64,000 nt of DNA from Blastomussa wellsi (lineage: Eukaryota > Cnidaria > Anthozoa > Scleractinia > Plerogyridae), in assembly GCA_947652115.1 (NCBI GenBank), contig OX393564.1:13877123-13941122 (forward strand), in the 5' to 3' direction. The notes under the pieces are model-generated. The model was given only the letters and a program-made list of their open reading frames with translations, did no database searches and had not been told where the DNA came from. A program made the translations under genes and the position numbers. Below are positions 33,601-44,759 of this stretch, in pieces (positions within the stretch are counted from its first letter, which is position 1; the number at the start of each line of letters is the position of its first letter).

Positions 33601-36600
33601 ATGGCCGTAAGTTTGAGCGGATTACCTGGATTGCCTGCGTTCGACGCTGTCGGTGAGCCAGCTACACTTGCACAACGATGGTTAACTTGGAAAGACGAAT
33701 TTGAGCTTTACGTTACTGCCTCTGGAATCAGCGACCCTACACAAAAAAGAGCGCTACTGCTTCACCTCGCTGGACCCAAAGTCCGAGATGTTTTCAATAA
33801 TTCGATTCCTGCCGAAGCACGAGGCGAAGCGAAAGATTACAAGAAAGCTATGGACTGCCTCTCAGAGCACTTCAAACTCAAAAAGAATGCTCCGATGGCC
33901 CGACAAACATTTTTGGCGGCTACTCCATTAGCCGGTGAAACCATCAACAACTTTATTACTCGCCTGCAGAAACTAGCGGAACATTGTGACTACGAGGGCG
34001 AAAGGGACAACCAGGTGAGAGATCGTGCCATTTCTTTCCTGAAGGACAAAAATCTCAAGTCAAAATTGTACCGTGAGGAAACACTGACTCTCAGCAAACT
34101 CATGGAAATTGTTAGTCAGTACCATGACAAAGAAGCGCTTATTCTTATCCCCGAAAGCCAAGTAAACAGCTTGTCCAGCCATTCAAAACAAGGGGGAAAA
34201 TGTTGGACGTGCGATAAAGTTGGTCACTTCGCGAAAGATTGCCGTCGCTTACGTGACCACAAGTGCGGAAAGTGCGGGCACATGGGTCATTTCGAAGTGT
34301 GTTGTCACTCCAAGGAGAATAAACGACGGGACTCTAGCCGCAGTACAAGTCGTGGTCGTGGAAACTCACGAGCAAAACCCAACCGTGGACGAAGAGGAGG
34401 AAATTCAAAGGATCAACGTGATGTTCACAACGTGACCGGAGACACGAGCGCCGAGACCCACAAAAGCGATGATGATTTTTACGTGTTCAACGCTGGGAGC
34501 GCTGATGGACAGAACACTATGGAACTCATGATTGAAGATAAGCTTGTAAACATTGTTATAGACTCTGGTGCTAGTTGTAATTTAATGTCAGAAGAAATGT
34601 TTAATTTTGTAACAGGGGGAAATGCTAGATTGTTGGAGTGTAATAAGAGAGTTTATGCTTATGCTTCTGTAGAGCCACTCCAACTTAAGGGGAAGTATAG
34701 TCTTAATGTGCAGGTACCGCAGACCCACAAATCCCTGTATACTGAGTTTTATGTAATGTGCGGTAAGGCAGTCACCCTACTAGGCCGCAAAGCCTCCGAG
34801 TTGCTGGGCGTGCTGAGGGTCGGCGTGTCCATTAACAGCTGTGATGTTAAATGCAATGAGTTGCAAAACCCTGCAAACCAAATTGACAGAAAGGCCCTAC
34901 TAAAGACCAAATTCCCAAAAGTATTTCAAGGTCTTGGCAAGCTTAAAGGGTATCAGCTAAAACTCCACATTGATGAGAATGTTCAACCAGTCACTCAGCC
35001 AGTACGCCGAATTCCCTTTAGTAGAAGAGCTAAAGTCACTGAAAAGCTAGAAGAATTGCTGAAACTTGATGTCATTGAAAAGGTAGAGGGACCAACCAGC
35101 TGGGTTAATCCCTTAGTTGTAGTGGAGAAGCCTAATGGTGACATCAGAATATGTCTTGACATGAGGCAAGCAAATCAGGCCATTGTACGGGAGAAACACC
35201 CTGTCCCAACAGTTGAAGAGACACTTCAAGAGGTCTCCTATGCCAAAGTTTTCTCCAAGCTAGATCTAAATATGGCCTTCCACCAAATTGAGTTACATCC
35301 AGACTCTCGGGATATCACGACATTTGCTGCGCCTGATGGCTTATACAGGTACAAACGCTTACTCTTTGGCGTGAACATGGCTACGGAAAAATTCCAGCAA
35401 ATCGTGTGGCAAGTAATTAAAGGCTGTCCAGGTGCATACAACCTCCATGATGACCTGCGAGTCGTTGGGGCAGACGACAAAGAACATGATGAGAACTTAG
35501 ACAGGGTCATGCGCAAACTAGAGGAATCTGGCCTCACCCTGAACTATGATAAGTGTGACATTGGTGTTAGCAGCATGGTTTACATGGGTGATGTACTCTC
35601 TGGTGAGGGATTGAAAGTCTCCAGTGAGCGAGTGAAGGCTATCGTTGAAGCACCAACGCCCCAAAACCAGTCTGAAGTAAGAAGTTTTCTCGGGTCGGTT
35701 CAATTTTGTGCGAAGTTCATTCCAAACTTTGCAACCATATCAAGTCCATTGTGGGACCTGACCAGCAAAGATGTTAAGTGGCAGTGGGGTGCAAAAGAGA
35801 GAAAAGCATTTCAAGAAATCAAAGACCTGCTAACCAGAGCACCAGTGATGGCCTACCACAGACAAGGTGCCAAAACACGGCTCACAACCGATGCCTCTCC
35901 TGTTGGAGTTGGAGCGATCCTGGAGCAAGAACAAGAAGACGGGACTTACAGGCCAATATATTACGCCAGCCGAAAGCTTAGCAAAGTTGAAGCGAGGTAC
36001 TCTCAGTTTGAAAGAGAAGCTCTGGCTGTCAGATGGGCTTGCGAGAAGTTTTACCTGTACCTATACGGAATTAAATTCGAGATCCGCACTGACCACAAGC
36101 CGCTAGTCACAGTACTCAGTGCAAAGTCCAAGCCTCCATCTACCCGGATAGAAAGGTGGCTCCTGTACTTGCAGCAGTTCCAGTACATGTTGACTCACAT
36201 ACCTGGCAAAGATAACGCAGCAGACGTCCTCAGCCGCCTGCCTGTTGGCTCAACTCAAGACGAGGACACTCGGGAAACTGAAGATTTTGCATACAGTGTG
36301 GCAAGTGCAGCCGTGCCAGCCGCTTTACTGCCAAAGCAAGTCGAGACTGCCACAGCAAATGATCCAACCTTACAGACTGTGCGCAAAGCTGTGACGACCG
36401 GTGACTGGACCCAGTTGTCAGGCACCACCTACAAAGCAGTTAAAGAGGAACTGTGGGTAGTAGGACAAGTAGTGATGAGAGGAACTCGTATCGTGATGCC
36501 TCAGAGCCTTTGGAAACAAACCATCATGTTAGCACACGAAGGTCATCAGGGCATGGTCCGTACTAAAGCCAGGTTGCGAGAGAAAGTGTGGTGGCCACAA

Positions 36601-36762
36601 ATGGACAAACAGGTGGAGGATGCCATACGTTCATGCCATCCCTGTCAACTTGTAGGACCAAGAGCAAAACCAGAGCCTGTGAGGTCAAGCAGTCTGCCTG
36701 ATGGACCCTGGCAGGAGATCTCAGTTGATCTTCTTGAGGTCTCAAACGGTGAACACCTCTAA
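33601..36762 (+). CDS. Gypsy Gag-Pol up to an in-frame stop
   Basis: One continuous frame without a gag/pol shift. Gag has two CCHC zinc knuckles near residues 201-232 (CWTCDKVGHFAKDC, CGKCGHMGHFEVCC). The aspartic protease site is IDSGASCNLM near residue 320. RT has DVIEKVEGPTSWVNPLVVVE, VFSKLDLNMAFHQIEL and a catalytic NLHDDLRVVG (HDD where YxDD is usual). RNase H has LTTDASPVGVGAIL, and the integrase zinc-binding region has HEGHQGMVRTKARLREKVWW..CHPC. The first integrase catalytic Asp (WQEISVDLLEV) precedes the stop TAA at 36760-36762. Full-length product would need readthrough. Confidence 0.95.
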   Translation: MAVSLSGLPGLPAFDAVGEPATLAQRWLTWKDEFELYVTASGISDPTQKRALLLHLAGPKVRDVFNNSIPAEARGEAKDYKKAMDCLSEHFKLKKNAPMARQTFLAATPLAGETINNFITRLQKLAEHCDYEGERDNQVRDRAISFLKDKNLKSKLYREETLTLSKLMEIVSQYHDKEALILIPESQVNSLSSHSKQGGKCWTCDKVGHFAKDCRRLRDHKCGKCGHMGHFEVCCHSKENKRRDSSRSTSRGRGNSRAKPNRGRRGGNSKDQRDVHNVTGDTSAETHKSDDDFYVFNAGSADGQNTMELMIEDKLVNIVIDSGASCNLMSEEMFNFVTGGNARLLECNKRVYAYASVEPLQLKGKYSLNVQVPQTHKSLYTEFYVMCGKAVTLLGRKASELLGVLRVGVSINSCDVKCNELQNPANQIDRKALLKTKFPKVFQGLGKLKGYQLKLHIDENVQPVTQPVRRIPFSRRAKVTEKLEELLKLDVIEKVEGPTSWVNPLVVVEKPNGDIRICLDMRQANQAIVREKHPVPTVEETLQEVSYAKVFSKLDLNMAFHQIELHPDSRDITTFAAPDGLYRYKRLLFGVNMATEKFQQIVWQVIKGCPGAYNLHDDLRVVGADDKEHDENLDRVMRKLEESGLTLNYDKCDIGVSSMVYMGDVLSGEGLKVSSERVKAIVEAPTPQNQSEVRSFLGSVQFCAKFIPNFATISSPLWDLTSKDVKWQWGAKERKAFQEIKDLLTRAPVMAYHRQGAKTRLTTDASPVGVGAILEQEQEDGTYRPIYYASRKLSKVEARYSQFEREALAVRWACEKFYLYLYGIKFEIRTDHKPLVTVLSAKSKPPSTRIERWLLYLQQFQYMLTHIPGKDNAADVLSRLPVGSTQDEDTRETEDFAYSVASAAVPAALLPKQVETATANDPTLQTVRKAVTTGDWTQLSGTTYKAVKEELWVVGQVVMRGTRIVMPQSLWKQTIMLAHEGHQGMVRTKARLREKVWWPQMDKQVEDAIRSCHPCQLVGPRAKPEPVRSSSLPDGPWQEISVDLLEVSNGEHL

Positions 36763-37692
36763 GTGGTGGTCGACTATTATTCTCGTTGGCTAGAAGCCAT
36801 TCTCCTGAAGAAGACGGATGCTCAACACGTGATAAAGAGTATGGAAGCTATTTTCAGAACACATGGGTTACCAGAAGCTCTGCGCAGTGACAATGGGCCA
36901 CCATTTGCTTCAAAGGAATTTGAGGGATTCTTGGAATACCTAGGGATCAGCCATAAGAAGGGCGTACCCTATTGGCCACAGAGCAATGGAGAAGTGGAAC
37001 GTGGCAATGAAACAATTCTGAAGATAGTGCGCATCGCTCGCCTAGAAGGGAAAGATTGGAGAAAAGCACTCGAGAACTTTCTCTTCCAGTATAGAGTTAC
37101 CCCACATACTGTCACTGGAGTGTCACCTGCAGAACTATTGATGGGGAGGAAACTGCGTGACAAGCTTCCTAGGGTTGAATTCTCCAAAGACCGTACAACA
37201 GAACCACATTGGCAACAGCTGTTGAGAGAGAGGGAGAATCGTGTGAAACTTCGCCAGAAGGAATATGCAGACAGAACACGAGGAGCCAAACACAGCAATA
37301 TTGAGGAGGGTGACAAAGTGTTGTTAAAGCAGACACGTGAAAACAAGCTCTCACCAAACTATGAGCCAGAACCTTACATCGTTGCTCGCAAACAAGGAAA
37401 TGCTGTCATCTTACAAGACACAAATGGGAACAATAAGATGCGCAACATTGCTCACATGAAGAAGTTTGTGGATCCTGAAACTGTTGGCAAAGGGCAAATA
37501 GATCCGCAGCCGCTCCTACCCGAGCAGCCAGTGCAGCCTGAACAGGATCGACAGGACCAGCCGAATCCCACCCCGAGTCCACCAGCAGCGGATACACCAG
37601 AAGCTTCCTCTAACCCCTTACCTCCAGTTGTTTCGCGCCCTGTGCGTGCCAGGCAAGCGCCCGCCTGTATGAAAGATTATGTATGCGCATAG
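36763..37692 (+). pseudogene. Gypsy integrase remainder, same frame after the stop
   Basis: Continues without shift from the preceding frame: VVDYYSRWLEAILL, LRSDNGPPFASKEF (second catalytic Asp) and YWPQSNGEVERGNE (catalytic Glu), then a C-terminal DNA-binding region (KLSPNYEPEPYIVARKQGN) and a Pro-rich end. A single nonsense codon separates it from the rest of Pol. Confidence 0.9.
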
Positions 37693-37820
37693 TTTAGATT
37701 ATTCAGAAGAGAATAAGAGACTCTGAACTTTCTTTTTGAACACTTTATTAGTCACTTCGAGTTGGTTGTCTCTATCTCTACATATTTACTCGTTTATTTT
37801 TGTAATAATTTGGGGGGAGA

Positions 37821-37963
37821 TGTAGTGTCCCGTATGTTAACTGTCATTATTATGGGATGGATTCGGGGATGTAAGTAGGAAAGCGAGCATGTGGTGATTA
37901 AAGCATGTTGTTGTTGTTATTGTAAAACGGAGTTATCTGATCTATTACTACAAAGACACCACA
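37821..37963 (+). repeat. Gypsy 3' LTR
   Basis: Identical by eye to 33372-33514; followed by the GTACG duplication. Confidence 0.95.
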
Positions 37964-38439
37964 GTACGCAGGCCACAACGGCGGAGGCAATTAAATTTTC
38001 ATTCACAACAGCAAAGTCCATAAAATTGGTCTTGTAATTCTTGAAAATGTCAGTTTTTTAAATGAAAATTTTGGGCGCCATGTGGTAATGTTTAGAAATA
38101 GTGGTTACGGGGTGATCGACAGGACCGGACCTGATCCAAAAATGACCATGGTCGATGGTGAACGTATATATCTTGCCACGGATCATATTGATATTTATAT
38201 TATAGCTGCACGCAGCTTGGAGTCGCAGCACCATGTTTCAATTGGTGGTTTTCACGTCACGCAAGTTTCACGCACGTAAGAAATAAAATCGTTTACCATT
38301 CAATAAATTGAGTCAAGAAATTGAAATATCGTAGAAGCGTAATAAATAAACAACGTGCCAAAGTTTCGGGGATGTACGATATTCCGAACTCGAGTTATTC
38401 ACCAAAGTGTTTAGTATGGGGACGCCATGTTGCCCCTTT

Positions 38440-38835
38440 GAGGGACTCCAACATGGCGGCCGGAAACCAGTGGAAACATCTGGAGTTTACTTTGACTCTC
38501 TCAAAACGTTTCGTCTCGTTTTTAGTGCAGAGTGCACTATTGGGCTGGTATGTTGTGGGGGTAGCGAGTTTGAGGGACTCCAACATGGCGGCCGGAAACC
38601 AGTGGAAACATCTGGAGTTTACTTTGACTCTCTCAAAACGTTTCTTCTCGTTTTTAGTGCAGAGTGCACTATTGGGATGGTATGTTGTGGGGGTAGCGAG
38701 TTTGAGGGACTCCAACATGGCGGCCGGAAACTAGTGGAAACATCTGGAGTTTACTTTGACTCTCTCAAAACGTTTCTTCTCGTTTTTAGTGCAGAGTGCA
38801 CTATTGGGATGGTATGTTGTGGGGGTAGCGAGTCT
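38440..38835. repeat. Tandem repeat, 3 x 132 bp
   Basis: Copies begin GAGGGACTCCAACATGGCGG at 38440, 38572 and 38704 and differ at only a few bases. ORFs across it are repeat artefacts. A single diverged relative occurs near 2741-2795 (CATCTGGAGTTTACTTT shared). Confidence 0.95.
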
Positions 38836-39003
38836 AAGTCGCAAAGGTTTGAACTTCAATGTTTGTTCAATTAATTAATATCAATTAATTAAATGTTATT
38901 TCCGACGGCTGAGCAGGCGAAGTAGGCTGAAATAACTATTTTGTCGGCACGAGATACAAAAGGGCCTGGGTTCCAGGCCGGGGAATCATGGGTAGTGATA
39001 CAG

Positions 39004-40235
39004 GGGTATATAAGGCTGGGTATAACACGTGGCAGTTATCTAGGCCTCAGAACCAACCGCGTTCTGCCCTTCGTTAATGTTTGTTTGTTTAGTTCTTATG
39101 TTATGTTATTCCTTGGTTAGATAGGCGTTTTCACTTTCTGTAAAGCCTCGTGGGATGGGCTTCTAACCTCTTAGAGCTTGAGCCATGGTTCCTACACAGA
39201 TTTCCTGTACATTTTTCCCCACAGGGGTTTTTTCTGGCCTCCGTCTGACCGCATTTGTTTTGTAAGAGGTCGCTCAGCTCTGGTAGTTTTCGAATTTTCA
39301 TCCGTCTCCGCTAATGTATGTCTAGGCCATTCTATTTGTTATGCATTTCCGAGTGATTTTTAAAGTTTCTTGCCTTGTATTTTTCGCCTGTCTGGCTCCT
39401 GATTTAAATCAGTGTATGACGTAATTGTAGGCCGAGTTGGATAATATCAAATATTTCGCGTTGGATGAAAATAGAGCCATGTTCCGCGTCTCTGTTCTGG
39501 TATCTCAACCAGTCCAGACTATCTATAAACTAGATTCTTTTGACTTAGCGATGCTAGTTTAATGTAATATGAATGTGTCGTTCCCCGGCCTAACTGGCAA
39601 AAAGCCTGCGAGCTTACATGAGGACATATATGGGTCTAACATGAGATGTGTAATGACAGTTGTAGTTCCCCAGCCTAATTGGCAAGAAGCCCGCGAGCTT
39701 ACTTGGGGGCATATACGTCTAACATGAGATGTGTAATGACAGTTGTAGTTCCCCAGCATTGCTGTCAAGAAGCCTGCGAGCTTACTTGGGGACATATATT
39801 AGTCTAACATGAGATATGTATGACAGTTGTAGTTACCCAGCCTAACTGGTGAGAGGCCTGTGAGCTTACTTGGGGACATATATAGGTCTAACATGAGATG
39901 TGCAATGACAGACTGGCAGTTCCCTAGCCTATCTGGCAAGAAGCCTGCCAGCTTCCATGGGGATAATGCGATGAGTCTTAGCTCCCCAGCCTTAAGCCTG
40001 CGAGCTTACTCGGGGATGTAGGATTAGTACGGTCTGTAATGTTGGCTTAATAGCTGAGCTTCAGCTGTTGCTTTTATTGTAAACTTAGCGTAAGAGAATA
40101 TTTATGTTACGAGGAATATGTTAGGTTGTATATAGCGTTCTGGTTGGTTCTCGCCAGGCCCTCCCAAAATAGCAGTTTTTAAAACTACTATTGTAGATTA
40201 AAGTTTGTTTGTCAGGGTTGAAATAAAGAGTAGAA
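39004..40235 (+). promoter_or_regulatory. TATA box to polyadenylation signal: possible solo LTR or non-coding transcript
   Basis: GGGTATATAAGGC at 39004 is a good TATA box and AATAAAG at about 40222 is a possible polyadenylation signal. Between them there is no protein-like ORF, only the 84-bp minisatellite. A large solo LTR would look like this, but I found no second copy or target duplication. Confidence 0.3.
39575..40020. repeat. Minisatellite, about 84-bp unit, about 5 copies
   Basis: The landmark AAGCCTGCGAGCTTACTTGG recurs near 39603, 39689, 39770, 39855, 39940 and 39999. Units also share ACATATA..GGTCTAACATGAGA and TGACAGTTGTAGTTCCCCAG. Confidence 0.9.
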
Positions 40236-40427
40236 AGTATTACTCCTCCCCAGCGGTTTACTTTTGTCTATTTCTCCAGTTAACGGTAGGAAAGAGTTCA
40301 AACTATTAAAATTTAGCCCAAGTTTTCCCGAATTGACAGAAAACTTGCCAAATTGTAAGGTATTGTGGCAGACTCCGTGGCGTCTCCATGGCCGTGTTTG
40401 CTATGGTTTGTAATAAAGACGAAATTA

Positions 40428-41147
40428 AGGGCCTGTTCACATGGAGGTGGGGGACCCCGAGTAGGTAAGGTACCCCATGTACCCGTGGTGAAGAAAACTT
40501 GTCTTCACATGCAACCCCGGGGACGTGAGGTGAGGTTTAAAATGCTATCGCGCGGTCAGTAATCAACGGACAAGCAACGGCGTATCTCTGTATACATTGC
40601 CGAAAGATCTTGTTCAAAATCTCCACGACCTGACTTTTGGGGTTTTGTCGTTGCGAAGATACTTTTCGCTTCGTAGCGGTTAATTAATAATAATAATAAA
40701 TTGAATATTTAACCAGGATAACCCTTCAGTACAAAGTACTGTTATCAACGGGGTCCTGCAAGTCGGACAAGATGTCGCTTTGATCATCTTGACTATCAGT
40801 TTCCAAATTGTCGCGGCCACTGTCAAGTTCAGGGTTTTCGAGTTGTTTGATATGTCATCGGAAGAACTCGCCACGCTGGTATTGGTTGGCAGCCATGTTT
40901 TTTTGGCGGGCTTTGCGCAATTTCGATTTTATTTCCCCGGCTAGGCGGGTTACCCCACTCTCAAGCTTTCACCACGGAGAAAACTCACCCCAGCTAGGCG
41001 GGTTACCCAGCCCGGCTAACTGGGTAACCCGCCTAGGTGGGGTACCCCACCTCGCATGTGAACGCAATCAAGAAAAAAAGAGAAATTGTATGAAGAGATT
41101 GGTAACCTCACCTTCTCGGGATCCCCCACCCCATGTGAACAGGCCCC
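40428..41147. mobile_element. MITE (0.72 kb) with about 35-bp inverted ends
   Basis: GGGCCTGTTCACATGGAGGT then GGGGGACCCCGAG at the left is complementary, with small differences, to CTCGGGATCCCCCACCCCAT then GTGAACAGGCCCC at the right. GGCGGGTTACCCAGCC-type inverted motifs occur inside (40950-41045). No transposase. Confidence 0.75.
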
Positions 41148-41659
41148 AAGTTACCGCTTCTATCGAGTCTCTATTAGGGTTTAATCTTTGGCATTAATGA
41201 GACTAAATCATTGATGTTTGCCCAAGATTGTTCGAGTGTGTACAATAAAGGAAGGAACTCCTAAAATATTGCTGCAGACTCCGTGGCACCTGCCGAAACA
41301 GCAAATAAACTTAATTTAATTTGTCTTTGAGGCGTTTCGTTTTTAACCGATGTGTGAAACGTTAGGTCGAAACACTGTTTGCCTTAAACACTTATCGGTG
41401 AAATGCTTCTTTTATTGATAGATATCATTGTAGTATTAATCAAATTCTTTTTTATTGTTGAAACAGAGGATATTACGACCAATGGCAGCAACAGAATAAG
41501 AACGTGCTCTTTCGTGACTATTCGATAATTAAATTTAATTCTTGTTTTTCATTTGAATGAAAATTAAATTTCCTTTTTGAAATGAAACGAAAGCTTTTCT
41601 TTTTTATTTTTAATCAGATATCATTAACTTTCTTACATTTATATCCAGCATTGAAATTC

Positions 41660-41681
41660 GGGTGTCAGTAAAACGCGGGGC

Positions 41682-41712
<31 letters not shown>

Positions 41713-42749
41713 TCTTTTTTTAAATAATTTTTTTTTTTTAATTTTCCTTTTTGCTATTTTCTTCCTTTTCTCCTTTTTTGTTTTTGGATAATAATGGTAT
41801 TAACCAGCTTTTTCGTTTATAGCCATGAGAAATGCATGCCACACTCGTAAACAATTGCCGCCAAATTCCTGGCGAAAATATAGGAAATTACCGATTTCAA
41901 CACCTTTGGAACCGAATTCATAACATTTCTTATCATTGTGATGCAACTAAATGCTCCAGGTCGATGTTTGCAGCTCAACATCGACAATAATTATCTAATA
42001 CGATTTCTGAAGTAGAATTTTTCGGTTAATAGGAGAGCTAAGTAAGATCAGACATGAAATTAGCTTATTATAGTCGTTACATATTTTCTTACCATGCGAC
42101 TCTGCATCCGATGAATCCGATATCAAAATAACATCTGCAATGGAAGTCCATAAGTTAACTCTTAGACATCCACTATGCTCTGAAAAGGATTTAAGCCTAT
42201 ACAGATGAGTTCTTATTAGCCCCAAAAGCTTATTACATAGGTCATCGGTGATGGAAAACACTCGATTCAACTGAGTTAAGCTTAAATTAAGTGCAATTCT
42301 AGAGGCTATTGATTCCGTGAATTGACTATCTTATCTTATACTCTTCCAAGAAACGAAAGGAAGGAAAATATACAAGCTGCTGCCATTATATTTCCTTGAA
42401 CTAACAAATTCGTGAGCTAAAATGAGCAGGAACTTACCATGAAAACCCGCATCACCTTCCATGATTTCCATCGTGTGAAAAGTGATAGTTCATCACGTGT
42501 CCATTTGGCGGGAAAAAAGGTTGAAAAACAACCCATGATGCTCAGCTTGTAATTCACGATTTGCTCCGATACGCTGATATTTGCTGTTACTATCATTATT
42601 ACCATTATTATCCAAAAACAAAAAAGGAGAAAAGGAAGAAAATAGCAAAAAGGAAAATTAAAAAAAAAATTATTTAAAAAAAGAGACCCCGACCCCGACC
42701 CCGACCCCGGCCCCGGCCCCGGCCCCGGTCCCGCGTTTTACTGACACCC
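41660..42749. mobile_element. Mutator-like non-autonomous element with G-rich inverted repeats
   Basis: 1090 bp. The left end GGGTGTCAGTAAAACGCGGG is complementary to CCCGCGTTTTACTGACACCC at the right, and the inverted similarity runs about 140 bases through (GGGGTC)n, a T-rich block and GGATAATAATGGTA. Both ends are flanked by an exact 9-bp duplication TTGAAATTC (41651-41659 and 42750-42758). Long inverted repeats plus a 9-bp duplication are the hallmark of Mutator-like elements. It has no transposase ORF. The (GGGGTC)n ends could form G-quadruplexes. Confidence 0.85.
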
Positions 42750-42758
42750 TTGAAATTC

Positions 42759-44555
42759 ATAGGTTTTCCGTAAGAAAGCATACTATGATGTGCTGTATCA
42801 TGTTACATATCTCTTCGAGGAAAACAAATATACAGTATCAGATTACATCAAACACCACGGTTAAAATTAAAAGCTGGCTTGGCTAAAACTGAGAAACGAT
42901 TTTTATATTGCCTGGATCGAGGTCACTGTCACTTGGCCGCGTGCATGCATGACGTTTCAATCCGAGATATTCTCATATTACGCGCGTTGTTTTGCACGAA
43001 ATTATTCAAAGATCCCAGTGCAATTACGTAACGTCCTTAGAGGCATATCTTTATAAAAGTAAACACGCGTCGAGACTGGCGAGGGAGACACTATTTCGTT
43101 TATAGACTCCAGATACAAACAGAGCAAGAATCGCAACTTGAGTACAAGGTTTACTTCAGGAAAGGAATACAGAATTGTAAGTGAAATTCTAAACAGATAT
43201 CCAGTTTAGTTTTGTTCAAGGAACATTGTGGCGACAGAGCCCGAAAATAATTGTATTTTCATTTTCTTCTAGTTTGACTATATGTATTTAAATACACGCT
43301 TCCATAAAGCAAGAGTACAAGAATAAATCCTCAGATTTCCTAAGCTATTTTGGTCCAAGACAAGTTCAATGCACGCGTAATTTAGTTGTTTCTTAGATTT
43401 CTTACTATCCGCCATTTTGGTTATTGAAGGAAAGAAGCTGGAGTGATTAGTCTGCGTGTTACAAAGCGATAAAGAGTGTTGCACTGTTCACGATCTGCCT
43501 AGAGGACGTGAGCGCTTGTTTCGGCCGAACCAGCTTGCTAACTCATATATCTGAACTCAAAGCAATCGCATATAGCATTTGAAGTTGAATTGAGTTATTG
43601 GTAAGTTTGACTGTTGTAACGACTTCGCAATTTGAAGGGTAAGAAATAAATAATTTGAAGGTAAGAAATAAAGCTTCATCCAATCAAGTTTAAAGCTTAC
43701 ATAATGATTTCGCTGATGCAGTATAGAGCCCTTGTGGTCTTGCACAATGTTTTCCTCAAAGCCAAAGAATTATCAAATTGTGTAAAAGGAAATTTTTGGT
43801 CGACTGTGTTCATTCTGCACTATCTGAGATTGTCTCACTAGTTAAACTTGAAAACATTCATATAGACACTTCCCTCAACATATCGGTTACTCAGAACTCG
43901 AAAACATTAGGCGAATCGATATTTTCGCGCACGCAACATGTTACCCGGAAATAATGCCGATGACACGCGGCATTTCGAAAATTCTAAAATTCAAACTGTT
44001 CTATTTTCAAAACAAAGCCGTCTACCGAGCTGAAAACAGGCCAGCAGATATATTTTTTAAAAATGACTTTTACCTGATGAAGTTGAAAACTCAAAATTTT
44101 TAGTTTTAGTTTTTAATGACGTCACGTGAAAACCAAGAATTGCTGCTGCAGTTGATGATGATATTGTGACTGTCTGATTATATTAATTTGTGAGGATCAG
44201 TGTCTGGTGTTGGATTTAATGGGAAATGCCTATCATTTGGCATGAGTAATTTATATGAAAACTATCGTTATTGGTAGTCAATTGAGACACTCCCTATCAG
44301 AATTAAGTAACTGTTTTAAATTTATGCTTGATTTTTGTCATTAATATTAATAAATAGTGCAATTTAACTTCAACCATTGATGGCTATCACTTTTGGTCTT
44401 AAGTTCATTATGTTGTAGGCTTAAAAGGCCCATTTAAACTAGATTAAATGGGCTGGTTTAAAATCATGCCTCCTTATTCTTATTAGTCCAAGTGAGATTA
44501 GCCTGCAATGTGGCTGGTGAAATCCCTCCACAATGCAGTAATTTGAGTTGCCAAA
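42759..44555. other. No gene recognised; weak promoter-like signals
   Basis: TTATAAAAG at 43051 followed about 125 bases later by a GTAAGTG donor-like site (43177) could be a promoter with a non-coding first exon on the plus strand, but I see no coding exon to go with it. Confidence 0.35.
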
Positions 44556-44559
44556 GATT

Positions 44560-44668
44560 GCCTCAAGCGGCCTTAAGTCGCCTAAAATCGCCTTAAGTCG
44601 CCTTAAATCGCCTAAAGTCGCTCAAAGTTACGGCGACTTTAAAAGGTCCCATAGTAGGCCTATTCATA
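44560..44668. repeat. GCCTTAAGTC minisatellite, copy 2
   Basis: Seven or so imperfect copies of CGCCTTAAGT with flank GGTCCCATAGTAGGCC, the inverted counterpart of 27870-27980. Confidence 0.75.
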
Positions 44669-44759
44669 AACAAGTTGAACGCATTGTTGGTTCACTAGAC
44701 GGGGATGGTTTTTTCTCAAATCTTCGGTGAGTTTCCTGCAAATGAAGACGGGTTGAAGG

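Larger units (their letters stand above)
33372..37963 (+). mobile_element. Ty3/Gypsy LTR retrotransposon, very recent
   Basis: 4592 bp flanked by identical 143-bp LTRs (33372-33514 and 37821-37963; TGTAGTGTC..GACACCACA) and a perfect 5-bp target duplication GTACG (33367-33371, 37964-37968). The primer-binding region follows the left LTR (TTTGGCGACGAGGAAA, 33515) and a polypurine tract TGGGGGGAGA precedes the right LTR (37811-37820). The single gag-pol frame is intact except for one TAA. Identical LTRs imply a young insertion. Confidence 0.95.

Noticed and set aside
38321..38874. ORFs of 107-155 codons across the 132-bp repeat
   Set aside because: 132 is divisible by 3, so any open frame repeats; the peptides are just repeat translations in three frames.
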